A DNA stretch of 64,000 nt from Robertmurraya kyonggiensis. Its GTDB lineage: Bacteria; Bacillota; Bacilli; Bacillales; Cytobacillaceae. Positions 8,247 through 18,050 of the stretch are shown in pieces. Location: contig NZ_SWBM01000003.1 of assembly GCF_005116465.1 (NCBI RefSeq), positions 124,001-188,000 on the forward strand. Reading direction: 5' to 3'. The translations under genes were made by a program, and so were the position numbers. Under the pieces are notes generated by a model, which saw nothing but the letters and a program-made list of their open reading frames with translations, did no database searches and was not told the origin of the DNA. Position 1 is the first letter of the stretch. Every line of letters starts with the position of its first letter.

Positions 8247-8947
8247 TCCTCATCTTCCTTCCACGAAATGCGTAACCGATACCCTGCTCCTCTTACTGTT
8301 TCCACTGCATCTTGTATACCAATTTCCTGAAACTTTTTCCGAACCCTTGTGATGTTCACATTCAATGTATTTTCATCAACATAGCTCTGGTCATCCCATA
8401 GCTTCTCTAGTAAAGCCTCCCGACCAGCTACTCGTGGATAACGCTCCATTAAACTTTCAATAATATATGCTTCATTTTTAGATAGAGAAATGCTCTTGGT
8501 GCCAAAGCTCAACTCCAATCTTTCTGGAAAAAATGTAAGACCCGCGTTTTCTAATACCCTATCCTCCTGCCTTGTCGCATACTCTCCATAAGCACGGCGA
8601 AGCTGGCTACGAATTTTAGCTATGACAATTTCTGCACTAAATGGCTTCGTAATATAATCATCTCCGCCATTTTCAAGAGCCATCACCTGATCCATCTCTC
8701 CAATTCGAGCCGAGATAAAAATGACGGGACACACCGACTCTGTCCGAATTTGCCTGCACCAATAATACCCATCAAAGCTTGGCAAATTAATATCTAATAG
8801 TACCAACTCTGGGTTTATCTCATGAAATGCGTTCATTACATGTTCAAATTCAGTCACACAAGTGACAGCATAGCCGTATTTTTCAATATGTGTTTTCAAA
8901 TGTTCTGCAATCTTCGGATCATCTTCAACAATCATTATTTTTTGCAT
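8243..8947 (-). CDS. OmpR-family response regulator of the Bce-like module
   Basis: 234 residues: receiver domain with acidic pocket Asp9/Asp10, phospho-acceptor Asp52 and Lys101, followed by a winged-helix DNA-binding domain (about 130-230) containing DENTLNVNITRVRKK and the GAGYRL end. Of the BceR/YxdJ group by context. Start is ATG 8947 behind GGAGTGATGGAAC. First gene of the module; its target is likely the ATPase-permease operon, although I could not identify a clear BceR-type palindrome in the short 7166-7247 gap. Confidence 0.92.
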   Translation of the reverse strand: MQKIMIVEDDPKIAEHLKTHIEKYGYAVTCVTEFEHVMNAFHEINPELVLLDINLPSFDGYYWCRQIRTESVCPVIFISARIGEMDQVMALENGGDDYITKPFSAEIVIAKIRSQLRRAYGEYATRQEDRVLENAGLTFFPERLELSFGTKSISLSKNEAYIIESLMERYPRVAGREALLEKLWDDQSYVDENTLNVNITRVRKKFQEIGIQDAVETVRGAGYRLRISWKEDEE

Positions 8948-9042
8948 GTTCCATCACTCCTTGTATCAAATACCATTATGTCACAGATTGAAAATGGCAA
9001 CAAAATTTGATACTTTGAGAAATTTATATTTACTTATAAAGA

Positions 9043-9074
9043 CAAAAAATGCCCAACCAATTAAATGGTTAGGC
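9043..9074 (-). terminator. Intrinsic terminator after the antitoxin-like gene
   Basis: GCCTAACCA / TGGTTGGGC stem with a short AT loop, followed on the minus strand by six T. It lies 15 bases after the stop at 9089. Confidence 0.8.
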
Positions 9075-9088
9075 ACGGAAATTTATTA

Positions 9089-9373
9089 CTAACAGTTATT
9101 TTTTTCTTTTTTATCATTTATTTTTCTCCGCATCGTTTCAATAACATCAACATGAATCATTATACTAGTACCTTCAGAAATTTGCCTTTCTGCTACCAAT
9201 AATTCAGATTGTAACGCATTACATGCTCCCATTCTTTTATAAGTCTCATAACTCATTATGACCAAATCAGCTTCATCATTATGAGTGAGTATAACTGGTT
9301 CATCCAGTTCATGGCAGTATTTCGAAAACCCGTTATAATCTTGCAGTATTGTAGTAGAAGATTTGATATTCAC
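9089..9373 (-). CDS. Phd/YefM-like antitoxin protein without a visible toxin partner
   Basis: 94 residues. The N-terminal half resembles the Phd/YefM DNA-binding fold: a start like NIKSSTTILQDYNGF, then EPVILTHNDEADLVIMSYETYKRM, the usual 'prevent-host-death' strand-helix pattern. The C-terminal tail is charged and would be the toxin-binding part. No RelE, Doc or PIN-type gene is adjacent: downstream is a terminator and upstream, after 138 bases, an unrelated gene. It could be a solitary regulator or the remains of a toxin-antitoxin pair. Confidence 0.7.
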   Translation of the reverse strand: MNIKSSTTILQDYNGFSKYCHELDEPVILTHNDEADLVIMSYETYKRMGACNALQSELLVAERQISEGTSIMIHVDVIETMRRKINDKKEKNNC

Positions 9374-9511
9374 TAATATTCCTCCTTTATCAGTTATTCT
9401 GACTTTAAATGCAATGTGAGAAAATATTGTGGTCTAAATCTAGAGGGTGTTTTTTCATGGAAATTAGAGTGAGTCGAAAATTTGGGGAATTAAGCAATCT
9501 TTTTAAATGAA

Positions 9512-9844
9512 TTAGCCAAAATACACTCTAACACTCCCTTCTTTTTGTGCGGTGGCTAAACAATTTTGTATGAAATCCAGAATTTGTTTTTGATCCCATA
9601 TTACAAAATCACTTTTTGGCGCAGAACTATCGCTTTTATTGAATATTCTCCAGTAAGCACTCATGGCTACTTCTATTTTTCCTTTTGACAAAGTTGCAAT
9701 CTTACCTGAGCCACTTACTCCAGCATAATATTGATTTGCATCAAGTAATCTGTAAAGTAAGATAGCATTATTATTCCACATACTAAAACGAGCATAGGCA
9801 ATTTCTTCCCCTGCCTTATTGTAACCCGAAATATCATGACCCAT
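9512..9844 (-). CDS. Uncharacterised 110-residue cytosolic protein
   Basis: Intact frame with ATG at 9844 behind an AAGGAGGATAAAATTA ribosome binding site. Sequence begins MGHDISGYN and contains aromatic-rich segments (YARFSMWNNNAILLYRLL, YYAGVSGSG). No signal peptide or membrane helix. I do not recognise a characterised family; similar small proteins starting with MGHDI occur as hypotheticals, but I cannot name a function. It stands alone, with 138 bases to the antitoxin-like gene and about 400 non-coding bases upstream. Confidence 0.6.
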   Translation of the reverse strand: MGHDISGYNKAGEEIAYARFSMWNNNAILLYRLLDANQYYAGVSGSGKIATLSKGKIEVAMSAYWRIFNKSDSSAPKSDFVIWDQKQILDFIQNCLATAQKEGSVRVYFG

Positions 9845-10248
9845 TAATTTTATCCTCCTTAAATTTTCGAGTTTTTACCAGCAACTATTTAGACTAAAAG
9901 ATTATTAATAGTTCAATTGAAGGTTTATCACTCCTTTCAGGTTTTCAGGTTATTTAATAGTTTTTTGTTTGAATCAGTATTGAAAAATGATGGAGTAAAG
10001 TAGGCAATGTGAAGAATTGAACAAGGGTTTTAATTACGAAGGAATGATTAGATTTTTTTCAAAGATTTCTAGTGAATGGTGGTTAAAAAGAGAGGAAATG
10101 CTTGGTGTTAATATTATAATTTCATGTTCCATCATCCTTGTCAATATCCTATAATTCGACAATTTCACAAAGAAAGAGGCAACTCGCCCAAAAGGGTTAG
10201 TTACCTTCTTTTAATACAAGTAATGCCACACGCGAGATACTTGCGTAT
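9845..10248. other. Non-coding stretch with one weak hairpin
   Basis: About 400 AT-rich bases without a convincing gene. It holds the ribosome binding site of the preceding minus-strand gene, and around 10178-10208 an imperfect hairpin (GGCAACTCGCCC / GGGTTAGTTACC) that may terminate the DUF4179 operon on the minus strand, although its T run is poor. Nothing else recognised. Confidence 0.5.
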
Positions 10249-11652
10249 TTATTCATTCTCTGCTGGAAGTTCTATAGTAAATGGTTCTAATTTCTTACTT
10301 GGAGCAAAGCTGGAAAAATCAAATAGTAACATTGTATTTTCCAACTTAAAATTCTCAATCTTTTCTTCTCCATTTAAATCAAAAGTAGATTGGAAATGTG
10401 CTTTTTCTTTATCGATCATTTTTACTTTATTAAAAGAAATACCGTGATTTTCAGGTGGCCATGCATTTTCCGGGTCAATTTCGGTTAAATATTCCTTATC
10501 AACCAACCAGAATAGGTATTCCAAATTATAGGTAATTGTTTCAAGTCTTTTTTTACTCAAATTCTTCGGCAGCCCTGTAAGCTGATAATCTATTACTAGT
10601 TGCTCTCCTTTTTGAGTAACATCATTTACCTGCAAGCCTACATTGAAACGTGTGCTTTTTAATGTAAATGATTTCTTATCCAATAACTGCTCTCCTTTTG
10701 AATCTGTGAAATTTACCTGTGGATAAAAAGTAAGGGAAGTCACATCTGAATTGAACTTAGTCATCTCTGTCCGAATGGTACTATGATAGCCATCTTCTTG
10801 TTTCGATTCCTCGAGATATGTTTGATCTCCAACACTATACTTTTTTCCTTTATTATCAACTACATCTAAATAAACTTCATCACCATTATACTTTCGCACC
10901 GTTTCATAAACAAATGAAGAAGACGCTTTTGCGGTAAGAATCTCTTTTATACGGATTTTAACTTCATCTTCTGGATATTCTTGCTCCTCATTAATAACAA
11001 GTGTACGACCTTTTTCTTGTTGAATTGGAATATCAAATTTCCATTCTCCTTGTATCCCGTTTATATTATGAATCGTAATTGGGAGAGTAAAATTTTCCTT
11101 AAATGATTTATATGGATATTCCATTTTCCATTGAAAGTTATATCCATTCTCTACTTTCATAATGTCATTTGACTTTCCCCTTAACCACGGGTCATTATCT
11201 CCTTGATTATGTTCGAAGTTCACTTCAAAACTTACTTCTCCTTTTTCGTTACTTCCATTGTCAACACCTTCGTCCACAAATCCCGTAATGGATACCACAT
11301 TGCCATCAAAGTAAGCACTTGTCAGTTTTACAGTTACTCCATTCTTGGTTAAGGATTGATTTAATTCTGTAACTGCCTCCTGGTTCGCCAAACTTAACCC
11401 TATCGAATCATCAAACTCCTTAAACAGTTCACCAATAAAAGGTGCTTTCGCCAAAACTTGATTCATAGTGGGACTAACAAACCCTGAAGTAACAGTAATT
11501 ACGAGTAAAGCTGCCGCTGTTCCTATACTTAAAAGAACTCTCCGTTTTTTACTATGTCCTGACATTTTTAGACCGGCATTTATAGCGTTAGAGACTTTTT
11601 CTTTCGGTACAGGTATTTGGTCAATTGCATTCTTAATTTCCTTATTATCCAT
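10249..11652 (-). CDS. DUF4179-type membrane-anchored partner (likely anti-sigma) of the ECF sigma factor
   Basis: 467 residues: a short cytosolic N-terminus (about 1-37), one membrane helix (about 39-58), then a large extracellular region. The segment after the helix ([18 protein letters not shown]) is the usual start of a DUF4179 domain, and the C-terminal part is a beta-rich domain of the kind found downstream in these proteins. The gene overlaps the sigma factor gene by eight bases, which is the standard arrangement for an ECF sigma and its membrane-bound regulator. The N-terminal cytosolic part would hold the sigma factor inactive until an envelope signal arrives. Signal unknown. Confidence 0.8.
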   Translation of the reverse strand: MDNKEIKNAIDQIPVPKEKVSNAINAGLKMSGHSKKRRVLLSIGTAAALLVITVTSGFVSPTMNQVLAKAPFIGELFKEFDDSIGLSLANQEAVTELNQSLTKNGVTVKLTSAYFDGNVVSITGFVDEGVDNGSNEKGEVSFEVNFEHNQGDNDPWLRGKSNDIMKVENGYNFQWKMEYPYKSFKENFTLPITIHNINGIQGEWKFDIPIQQEKGRTLVINEEQEYPEDEVKIRIKEILTAKASSSFVYETVRKYNGDEVYLDVVDNKGKKYSVGDQTYLEESKQEDGYHSTIRTEMTKFNSDVTSLTFYPQVNFTDSKGEQLLDKKSFTLKSTRFNVGLQVNDVTQKGEQLVIDYQLTGLPKNLSKKRLETITYNLEYLFWLVDKEYLTEIDPENAWPPENHGISFNKVKMIDKEKAHFQSTFDLNGEEKIENFKLENTMLLFDFSSFAPSKKLEPFTIELPAENE

Positions 11653-12184
11653 GTGACTCGCCCTCCTTATTTGTATAGGACTTTTTTAATTCTGCTTTCC
11701 CTCTATTTAAATAAGTTTTTACAGTACCCTCGGGAACCTCCATTAGTTCGCTTATCATTTTGATCGAGTAATCGTAGTAATAAAATAGAATAATAGCAGT
11801 ACGGTGACTCTCTCTTAACTCCTGAATGACCGTTAAAAGCTGCATGGATTCAACATGGTCTGTAGAAATTGGTTCTGATAGATTCGACAAAATTTCATCA
11901 CTTATTGGAACAAAATTGCTTTTTCTCTTAAGCAATTGCGCTGAACATCGAATAACGATTTTCGTTAGCCATGTAGTAAAATACTCTGGATGTTTTAAAG
12001 AATGGATAGATTTAAAAGCTTGATAGGTTGCCTCTTGAACCACGTCTAGGGCATCCTCTTCGTTATGTACATAAAGATAAGCCGTTCGATAGATTTGTTC
12101 ATAATGTTGGCGGACCAACTTTTCAAAGGCTTTTTTGTTCCCTTTGACTGCTTTTATAACAACCCTATGGTTATCGGTTTCCAT
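11645..12184 (-). CDS. ECF (sigma-70 family) RNA polymerase sigma factor
   Basis: 179 residues with sigma region 2 (about 12-80, including [20 protein letters not shown] cut here by the helix end) and region 4 (about 115-170, with the helix-turn-helix [21 protein letters not shown]). Resembles the SigV/SigW-size extracytoplasmic function group of Bacilli. Start is ATG 12184 behind AAAGGGGGCG. A TGAAACTTTT motif at about 12230-12239 on the minus strand could be the -35 of an autoregulated ECF promoter, but I cannot assign its -10. Its regulon cannot be told from this window. Confidence 0.9.
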   Translation of the reverse strand: METDNHRVVIKAVKGNKKAFEKLVRQHYEQIYRTAYLYVHNEEDALDVVQEATYQAFKSIHSLKHPEYFTTWLTKIVIRCSAQLLKRKSNFVPISDEILSNLSEPISTDHVESMQLLTVIQELRESHRTAIILFYYYDYSIKMISELMEVPEGTVKTYLNRGKAELKKSYTNKEGESHG

Positions 12185-12293
12185 GTCTTTTTCGCCCCCT
12201 TTACTAATTAGTGGAATCTATCTCTATAAAAAGTTTCAAATTTTAAAAGTTTCTTGAATTAGAATATCATGGAAATAAGTTTATGATGGTAGA

Positions 12294-12345
12294 TAAAAAA
12301 ACTGCACCTCCAATTGTTCGTTGCCTAACAATCGAAAGTGCAGTT
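12294..12345 (-). terminator. Intrinsic terminator of the rRNA methyltransferase gene
   Basis: Outer stem AACTGCAC / GTGCAGTT with an inner GATTGTT / AACAATT stem, followed on the minus strand by seven T. Nine bases after the stop at 12354. Confidence 0.85.
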
Positions 12346-12353
12346 CATAGAGT

Positions 12354-13748
12354 TTAGTTATTTTCTTTTAAAACAAGCAATGCCACGCATTCCACATGCA
12401 CAGTATGCGGGAATAAGTCCACTGGTTGAACCGTTTTTAGTTCATAACCGAATGGCTCTAGCTCTTTAATATCAGTTGCAAATGTATCTGGGTTACATGA
12501 CACATAGACAATTCGTTCAGGCTGTGAACGGCCAATTCTTCTCATTACTTTTCCACCTGCACCTGAGCGTGGTGGGTCTAGTAAAAGTAGCTCTGGACGA
12601 CCAAAGCTTTCCAACACTTCGTCGATTCCTTTTCTTGCATCTTTTGCTAAGAAATAAGTGTTTGTTAGTCCATTATCAGTTGCATTACGTTTTGCTGATT
12701 CGATTGAACTTTCCACAATTTCGATTCCTGCAAGCTGTCCAACTCGACTCGCAAATGGAAGAGAGAATGTACCAACACCACAGAAAAGATCAATCATTTT
12801 TTCTGACTTCTTCGGTTCACCCATTTCAACTGCTAAGTCGACTAGCTTTTGTGCTTGTGTCGGATTCGTTTGGAAGAATGTATCGAACCAAAGACGGAAA
12901 CGATAGCCGTCCATTTCATCATAAATAAAATCACGACCAGCTAACACATGACTCTTCTCTGATTGAGTACGGTCTGCCCAATCTGTATTTTCAAGCCACA
13001 TTAAGCTTTTTACTAGTGGGAACTTTTCTTCAATACGCTTAATTAAGTCAGCCACAGGCTTTTCAAGCTCACCTGTTGGTCCCTCTGTTGCAAATAGAGC
13101 AAGCATCATTTCTCCAGTGGCAAAAGATTGTCTTACCATCAAATGACGCAATAGTCCTTCGTGAAGGTCTTTGTTATAACCCTTTAATTGATGGTCTTTG
13201 ACCCACTCTGCTACTTCCATTGCCGCTTCGACCATTTCTTTTCCAGCGATTAAGCATGTTTCAAGTGAAATAATTTTACGGAAATTCCCTTGTTCATGCA
13301 ATCCAAGAGCTCCATCTGGTGAAAAAGTAAACTCCATTTTATTACGATAATGCCATGGATTGTCCATGCCGATCGTATCTTTAACAAGCGCTGGATCAAA
13401 GCCTTGAGCTTCAATCGCACTTTTCACATGGTTCGTTTTAGCCTTTAATTGACCTTGGAATTCCCAATGCTGCCATACACAGCCACCACATTTGTCAAAA
13501 TGAGGACAAGGAGCTACGATTCTTTCTTCGTGAGCCTCCAGAATCTCCAAAGCATCAGCTCTTCTTCTTCTACGGTCTGGCTTATCAACGAGTACACGCA
13601 CTTTTTCTCCAGGCAACGTTTGTGGAATTGTAAGTCTTAGCTTTTTCTGAATTCCTTTTTCATCTTCGCGCCAAACGCTTCCCTTACCTGAACCTTTTTC
13701 ATCAAAACTCTTTATTTCAACAATCATTTCTTCATTCGTAACTGTCAT
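12354..13748 (-). CDS. rlmD: 23S rRNA (uracil-C5)-methyltransferase, RlmD/RlmCD type
   Basis: 464 residues from ATG 13748, which has a perfect AAGGAGGT site; the frame is open further upstream but lacks such a site. N-terminal TRAM domain (about 5-70), iron-sulfur cysteines Cys81, Cys87, Cys90 (CPHFDKCGGC) and Cys165, and a C-terminal SAM-dependent methyltransferase domain with LIDLFCGVGTFSLP, the LLLDPPRSGAG motif and the catalytic cysteine in VYVSCNPDTF. It makes 5-methyluridine in 23S rRNA using SAM. Bacilli often carry two such paralogues, so whether this one modifies position 747, 1939 or both cannot be told. Confidence 0.92.
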   Translation of the reverse strand: MTVTNEEMIVEIKSFDEKGSGKGSVWREDEKGIQKKLRLTIPQTLPGEKVRVLVDKPDRRRRRADALEILEAHEERIVAPCPHFDKCGGCVWQHWEFQGQLKAKTNHVKSAIEAQGFDPALVKDTIGMDNPWHYRNKMEFTFSPDGALGLHEQGNFRKIISLETCLIAGKEMVEAAMEVAEWVKDHQLKGYNKDLHEGLLRHLMVRQSFATGEMMLALFATEGPTGELEKPVADLIKRIEEKFPLVKSLMWLENTDWADRTQSEKSHVLAGRDFIYDEMDGYRFRLWFDTFFQTNPTQAQKLVDLAVEMGEPKKSEKMIDLFCGVGTFSLPFASRVGQLAGIEIVESSIESAKRNATDNGLTNTYFLAKDARKGIDEVLESFGRPELLLLDPPRSGAGGKVMRRIGRSQPERIVYVSCNPDTFATDIKELEPFGYELKTVQPVDLFPHTVHVECVALLVLKENN

Positions 13749-13904
13749 GCTGTACCTCCTTATATTCCATTCAAACGATCTATTTAAAATTTCATTAGCA
13801 TTCATTTTGCATACTAAATTAGTATAAAGGACTCAAACCCAATTTGAAACCTTTCATACCTAGTAGATATTAACAAAATACTACGGGCTATGTACATCTT
13901 TTTC

Positions 13905-13932
13905 ATAAAAAAATACGCCTGAACTCAGACGC
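13905..13932 (-). terminator. Intrinsic terminator of the ECF transporter operon
   Basis: GCGTCTGA / TCAGGCGT stem (two G-T pairs), then seven T on the minus strand. Eight bases after the EcfT stop. Confidence 0.75.
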
Positions 13933-13939
13933 ATTAGGA

Positions 13940-14770
13940 TTATTTAAATGGATTGTAAAATCGATTGCCATCATGAAAGGTGATGACTAGTGCGAAAATG
14001 AGCAACAGGACAAATATGACAAGGGTTATGTAATCCCTTGATTGAAATGGACGGGCACTATACCATGTTCTTTCTTTATTTTTCCCAAAACCACGAAGCT
14101 CCATGGCATTGCTGATCGTTTCAATTTTATCAAGACTCGATAATATTAGTGGAATCATAATGGAGGCAGCATTTTTTATGCGCTTTGATAATTTTTCTTT
14201 ACTAGATAGATCTACTCCCCGAGCCTGTTGTGCCAAAGCGATGTTGCGAAAGTCCCGTTGCACATCGGGTATGTACCGAAGTGCTAAAGCAACTGCATAC
14301 GAAATTCGATAGCTAACCCCAATTTTATTCAAGGAAGCCGCAAATTCGCTTGGATGTGTCGTCACAATGAAAAGCAAAGCTACAGGAGTTACCGTGAAAT
14401 ATTTTAACGTAATATTGATCTGATAAAAAATTTGTTCAACGGTGACATTGTATCTGCCCGCAATCTCGAACAAAATATAACTCGTTCCATAAATCTTTAC
14501 TCCCTCTTGCGGTGAGAACATATAGATCGCAATATTGTTCAGGAATAAGAATACTAAAATAAAAATGAGAATAAATGAAATTTCTTTTATCTTTATTTTT
14601 GAAGTGATAAAAATGACAATACTTAAGACAAACAAAAACAGGAGTATCCTAGTATCGTACGTTAACATCGCCGCAGTCGACCAAATAATAAAACAGAGAA
14701 GCTTGGTAACACCCGCCAGTTGATGTATCGGAGATTTTCTTTCTATGTACGATAACATCTCTACTGCCAT
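13940..14770 (-). CDS. ECF transporter transmembrane (coupling) protein EcfT
   Basis: 276 residues with about five to six helices and the two cytoplasmic coupling motifs of EcfT proteins, AQQARGVDL (about 182-190) and NAMELRGFGK (about 221-230), which dock into the ATPases. It connects the ATPases to the substrate-binding S component. Its start overlaps the end of the dual-ATPase gene by ten bases. Last gene of a four-gene operon that begins with SAM hydrolase under T-box control, and it has its own S component in the operon, so this is a dedicated rather than shared ECF module. Confidence 0.9.
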   Translation of the reverse strand: MAVEMLSYIERKSPIHQLAGVTKLLCFIIWSTAAMLTYDTRILLFLFVLSIVIFITSKIKIKEISFILIFILVFLFLNNIAIYMFSPQEGVKIYGTSYILFEIAGRYNVTVEQIFYQINITLKYFTVTPVALLFIVTTHPSEFAASLNKIGVSYRISYAVALALRYIPDVQRDFRNIALAQQARGVDLSSKEKLSKRIKNAASIMIPLILSSLDKIETISNAMELRGFGKNKERTWYSARPFQSRDYITLVIFVLLLIFALVITFHDGNRFYNPFK

Positions 14771-16467
14771 TTTTTTCGGACCTCCTTATCGTATTGGATA
14801 AAGCGTCCAATGAATTCTTTTGGCTCCCTTATACCTGCCCGTTTCGCTAATTCAAATAGAGAGGTTTCCTTTAAGCTTGCTTGCCTAATAATTTCTGCGT
14901 CTGTTAAGACCGTAATTGCGGACTCGTCGGCAATTTTTTTACCCGCATCTATCACAATGGCACGTGGTGTATACTCAAGCATTAAGTGCATATCGTGGGT
15001 AATGATGATAATCGTTTTTCCATTGCGATTTAACTCCACTAAAAAGTCCATAATCTCTGAATAATGGCGGAGGTCCTGACCAGCTGTCGGCTCATCGAGA
15101 ATGATGATTTCGGGGTCCAGTACCAAAACAGAAGCAATCGTGACTCGCTTCTTCTGACCAAAGCTCAATGCAGAAATCGGCCAATTACGAAATGGATAAA
15201 GCCCACATATTTTGAGTACATTTTCTACTCGTTCCTGAATCTCCTGTTCAGGTACACCTCGAATAACTAACCCCAATGCCACTTCGTCAAAAATCATATG
15301 CTTGGAAATCATATGGTTTGGATTTTGTAGCACCATCCCAATTCGTTCCGATCGTTCTTTAATCGTATCCTTCGTAATATCTTGTCCATCAAAATGGATT
15401 GTTCCTGAACTGAGTTTTTCAAAGCCACAAATTAGCTTGGAGATGGTTGATTTACCTGCTCCATTTTTACCGATTAAACTAACCATCTCACCTTTTTCAA
15501 TCGACAAAGAGACGCCTTGAATCGTTTCGTGACCAGGATGATATTGAAAGGTTAGTTCATTCAGTTCTAAAATCGATTGAGATTTTTCTCTGGGAATGAT
15601 GGAATCAGCAGATTCATACCATAGATTTAACTTTTCTTTATCGACTGCAAATAACTGGAGTTTAGAAGGTTTCATCTCCTCAGTAACCACACAATCGGCA
15701 TATTTTGCAGCTTTCACATATAAAGGCTCACGAATATGAATTTCTTCCAAAATGTTACTAGCTAGGAGCTTGTCCGGACTCATATCGGCAATGATTTTTC
15801 CATCATCCATAACAATAATTCGGTCTACATCAATATGTAATACATCCTCTAAACGATGCTCTATAATAACAATTGTCTTATTCGTTTCTTTTTGAATCCG
15901 ATCAATTAATTCCATTGCATATTTTCCTGTCGCAGGGTCAAGATTTGCTAATGGCTCATCAAATAAAAGAACGTCTACCTGATCTATCATAACCCCTGCC
16001 AATGAAACTCGCTGCTTTTGTCCTCCAGATAAATGATGCACAGACGCTGAAAGGAACCTGTCCATCTCTACCATTTTTGCTACCTCATCTACAAGTTCAA
16101 CCATCCTAGTTTGTTCTATACAATCATTTTCTAAGGAAAATGCGATATCCTCTCCTACTGTCAGTCCGATAAACTGACCATCAGGATCCTGTAAAACAGT
16201 TCCTACTATTTTTGAAAGAGAAAAAATATCCAAATCCTTTGCCTCTTGCCCCTTAATCTTCAAGTTGCCGTCTACATCACCTTTATAGGAAAAGGGGACA
16301 AGCCCGTTGATACAGTGACCAATCGTGCTCTTCCCAGAACCGGATGGCCCAACGATCAACACCCTCTCCCCTTCAAAAATGGTTAGATTAAGGTCTTGTA
16401 ATGTAGGATCTACTTGACTATGATACTTAAAACTATAGCTGTTAAATTCTATGACCGGTTTCTTCAT
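14761..16467 (-). CDS. ECF transporter fused dual ATPase (EcfA-EcfA')
   Basis: 568 residues containing two complete ABC ATPase domains. First half: Walker [10 protein letters not shown], signature HLSGGQKQRV, Walker B LLFDEPLANLD. Second half: Walker A GKNGAGKST, a modified signature (ALSFGQKKRV) and IILDEPTAGQD. A linker of about 70 residues lies between them. Fused ATPases of this kind are the usual partners of UPF0397-type S components and energise import of a small nutrient. Start ATG 16467 with AGGAGAAGCAA. Overlaps EcfT and follows the S component by 17 bases. Confidence 0.92.
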   Translation of the reverse strand: MKKPVIEFNSYSFKYHSQVDPTLQDLNLTIFEGERVLIVGPSGSGKSTIGHCINGLVPFSYKGDVDGNLKIKGQEAKDLDIFSLSKIVGTVLQDPDGQFIGLTVGEDIAFSLENDCIEQTRMVELVDEVAKMVEMDRFLSASVHHLSGGQKQRVSLAGVMIDQVDVLLFDEPLANLDPATGKYAMELIDRIQKETNKTIVIIEHRLEDVLHIDVDRIIVMDDGKIIADMSPDKLLASNILEEIHIREPLYVKAAKYADCVVTEEMKPSKLQLFAVDKEKLNLWYESADSIIPREKSQSILELNELTFQYHPGHETIQGVSLSIEKGEMVSLIGKNGAGKSTISKLICGFEKLSSGTIHFDGQDITKDTIKERSERIGMVLQNPNHMISKHMIFDEVALGLVIRGVPEQEIQERVENVLKICGLYPFRNWPISALSFGQKKRVTIASVLVLDPEIIILDEPTAGQDLRHYSEIMDFLVELNRNGKTIIIITHDMHLMLEYTPRAIVIDAGKKIADESAITVLTDAEIIRQASLKETSLFELAKRAGIREPKEFIGRFIQYDKEVRKKWQ

Positions 16468-16484
16468 TTGCTTCTCCTAGCAAT

Positions 16485-17042
16485 CTATAATTCTCGGTGC
16501 AAGCTATTGCTTTGGGTGCGTGTTTTAGAATAAGCAAATAATAAAATAGAACCAATGACACCGACAGTGACCATATTTGATACCCCTGCAAATAGACCCT
16601 GTACAAATACTTTATTAGCAGGCTCCGCATATACCAAAATATCTAGCACTGGTGCAATCAAGAACCATCCAATTGCTTGTGCAATAATTTGAACTACGTT
16701 AAACGTAATAAGCTTGCTTTTATTAAATACGCCTGATTCAATATTGATTCTTTTCGCAACTAGACCGATTATAAATCCAACAAACAAAGATACAACCACC
16801 CAGCTCCACCAAACGGATCCATAAGAAATCGCATCATTTAAAGCATGACCAATTAGACCGATTAATGCGCCAGCAATGGGACCAAATACGACTGCCATCA
16901 ATGCCAAAAAGGCGTAAGATGTTTGGATAGACGTATTCGGGACCGGTGAAGGAAGTGATACAAACTTTGCCAAAATGATGAATACTGCAGCCCCAATCCC
17001 GATAGCAACAATGTTTTTAATAGATAATTGCTTTTTAAACAC
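16485..17042 (-). CDS. ECF transporter S component, UPF0397-like
   Basis: 185 residues, five to six helices, with the family-type segments [18 protein letters not shown] and [19 protein letters not shown] near residues 31-70. This resembles the UPF0397 proteins that sit beside fused EcfA genes in Bacilli and lactic acid bacteria. S components bind the nutrient; the substrate of this family is not firmly established. Start is GTG 17042 behind AGAAGGGG. Co-transcription with SAM hydrolase under a T-box suggests a methionine- or SAM-related substrate; that is inference. Confidence 0.85.
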   Translation of the reverse strand: MFKKQLSIKNIVAIGIGAAVFIILAKFVSLPSPVPNTSIQTSYAFLALMAVVFGPIAGALIGLIGHALNDAISYGSVWWSWVVVSLFVGFIIGLVAKRINIESGVFNKSKLITFNVVQIIAQAIGWFLIAPVLDILVYAEPANKVFVQGLFAGVSNMVTVGVIGSILLFAYSKTRTQSNSLHREL

Positions 17043-17081
17043 AACTTCAACCCCTTCTAATTTTTAGAATATAGATAATTT

Positions 17082-17939
17082 TTAATTATATATGATATTT
17101 TGGGCCTTGCGAATAGAAATTTTCCAATTTGCACCTGATCCAACATGGTAGACTTTAGCAAATGAACCCTGATTTAGGGCAACTCCTAATTTATCTAGTG
17201 AGTTTATATAAAGAAGCGGCTCACCTAAATGGCTGTCTGCAAAAGATCGACCAAAGGTCATGATGCTCTTATAGACTTGGCGTCTTTCATTTTCAATCAC
17301 TACCTCAAAAGAATCACCGTACTCAATATTTAATTGCTTAAAGAGCTCGCGGTCGATATTCGTCCATAGATTACCGAAACGAACATCAAGAATATCAATA
17401 TGACCTGATACCGCCCCTTTACTAAGGGTCACTTCGGGAAAGGGTAATTCAACAATGGATTCAACTTGAATTTCAGGACCTACTTCCTCAAAAGTAATAA
17501 TCCCTGAGGCGAGCCTTGCACCAGTAAACGCATATACATCACGACCGTGAAACGTATAAGACTCTCCTGAATATGGCAGACGATTGACTTTTTCATCAAT
17601 AATTCTCGCCTCAATAATTCCAATTTGCTGTTTGATTTGAGTAAGAGTTCCATTATCAGGTGTCACGATATATTGATTTGTTGTGGTCTTTGCAACAATA
17701 CTTCTACGCTCAGAACCTACACCTGGATCAACAACAGATACGAATACCGTTCCTTCCGGCCAGTAAGAAATGGTTTGGTAAAGACGATACGCTCCTTCCC
17801 AAATATTGTATTGGGGTATATCATGAGTCAGATCAAAAATTCGTATCGTTGGATTAACAGTCAGAGCAACACCATACATAGCACTCACCGCACCATCACT
17901 AATGCCAAAATCTGTTTGCAACACTAAAAAATTCTTCAT
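17082..17939 (-). CDS. S-adenosyl-L-methionine hydrolase (adenosine-forming), DUF62/SAM hydroxide adenosyltransferase
   Basis: 285 residues of the family that splits SAM with a hydroxide to adenosine and L-methionine (relatives are fluorinase and chlorinase). Diagnostic parts are the N-terminal LQTDFGISDGAVSAMYGV, the SVVDPGVGSERR motif, VTPDNGTL, and the conserved FHGRDVYAF; the Asp-Arg-His set used to activate water in this family is therefore present. The C-terminal beta-barrel domain holds the FGNLWTNI motif. Start ATG 17939 with TGGAGGAGC. It heads an operon with a complete ECF importer. Together they could take up and break down SAM or a related compound to yield methionine. Confidence 0.9.
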   Translation of the reverse strand: MKNFLVLQTDFGISDGAVSAMYGVALTVNPTIRIFDLTHDIPQYNIWEGAYRLYQTISYWPEGTVFVSVVDPGVGSERRSIVAKTTTNQYIVTPDNGTLTQIKQQIGIIEARIIDEKVNRLPYSGESYTFHGRDVYAFTGARLASGIITFEEVGPEIQVESIVELPFPEVTLSKGAVSGHIDILDVRFGNLWTNIDRELFKQLNIEYGDSFEVVIENERRQVYKSIMTFGRSFADSHLGEPLLYINSLDKLGVALNQGSFAKVYHVGSGANWKISIRKAQNIIYN

Positions 17940-18050
17940 GCTTGCTCCTCCATTCTGATTTATTTTTGCTTAAGGCTGTTCTCGTGAAGATTGATGTTAA
18001 AATCTTACAAAAGCAACTTAGTTTGAGAAAAGAGACGTGCTTAAATATAC

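Noticed and set aside
10124-10447. Plus-strand open frame of 107 codons
   Set aside because: It overlaps the 3' end of the DUF4179 gene, has no ribosome binding site and no recognisable protein character.
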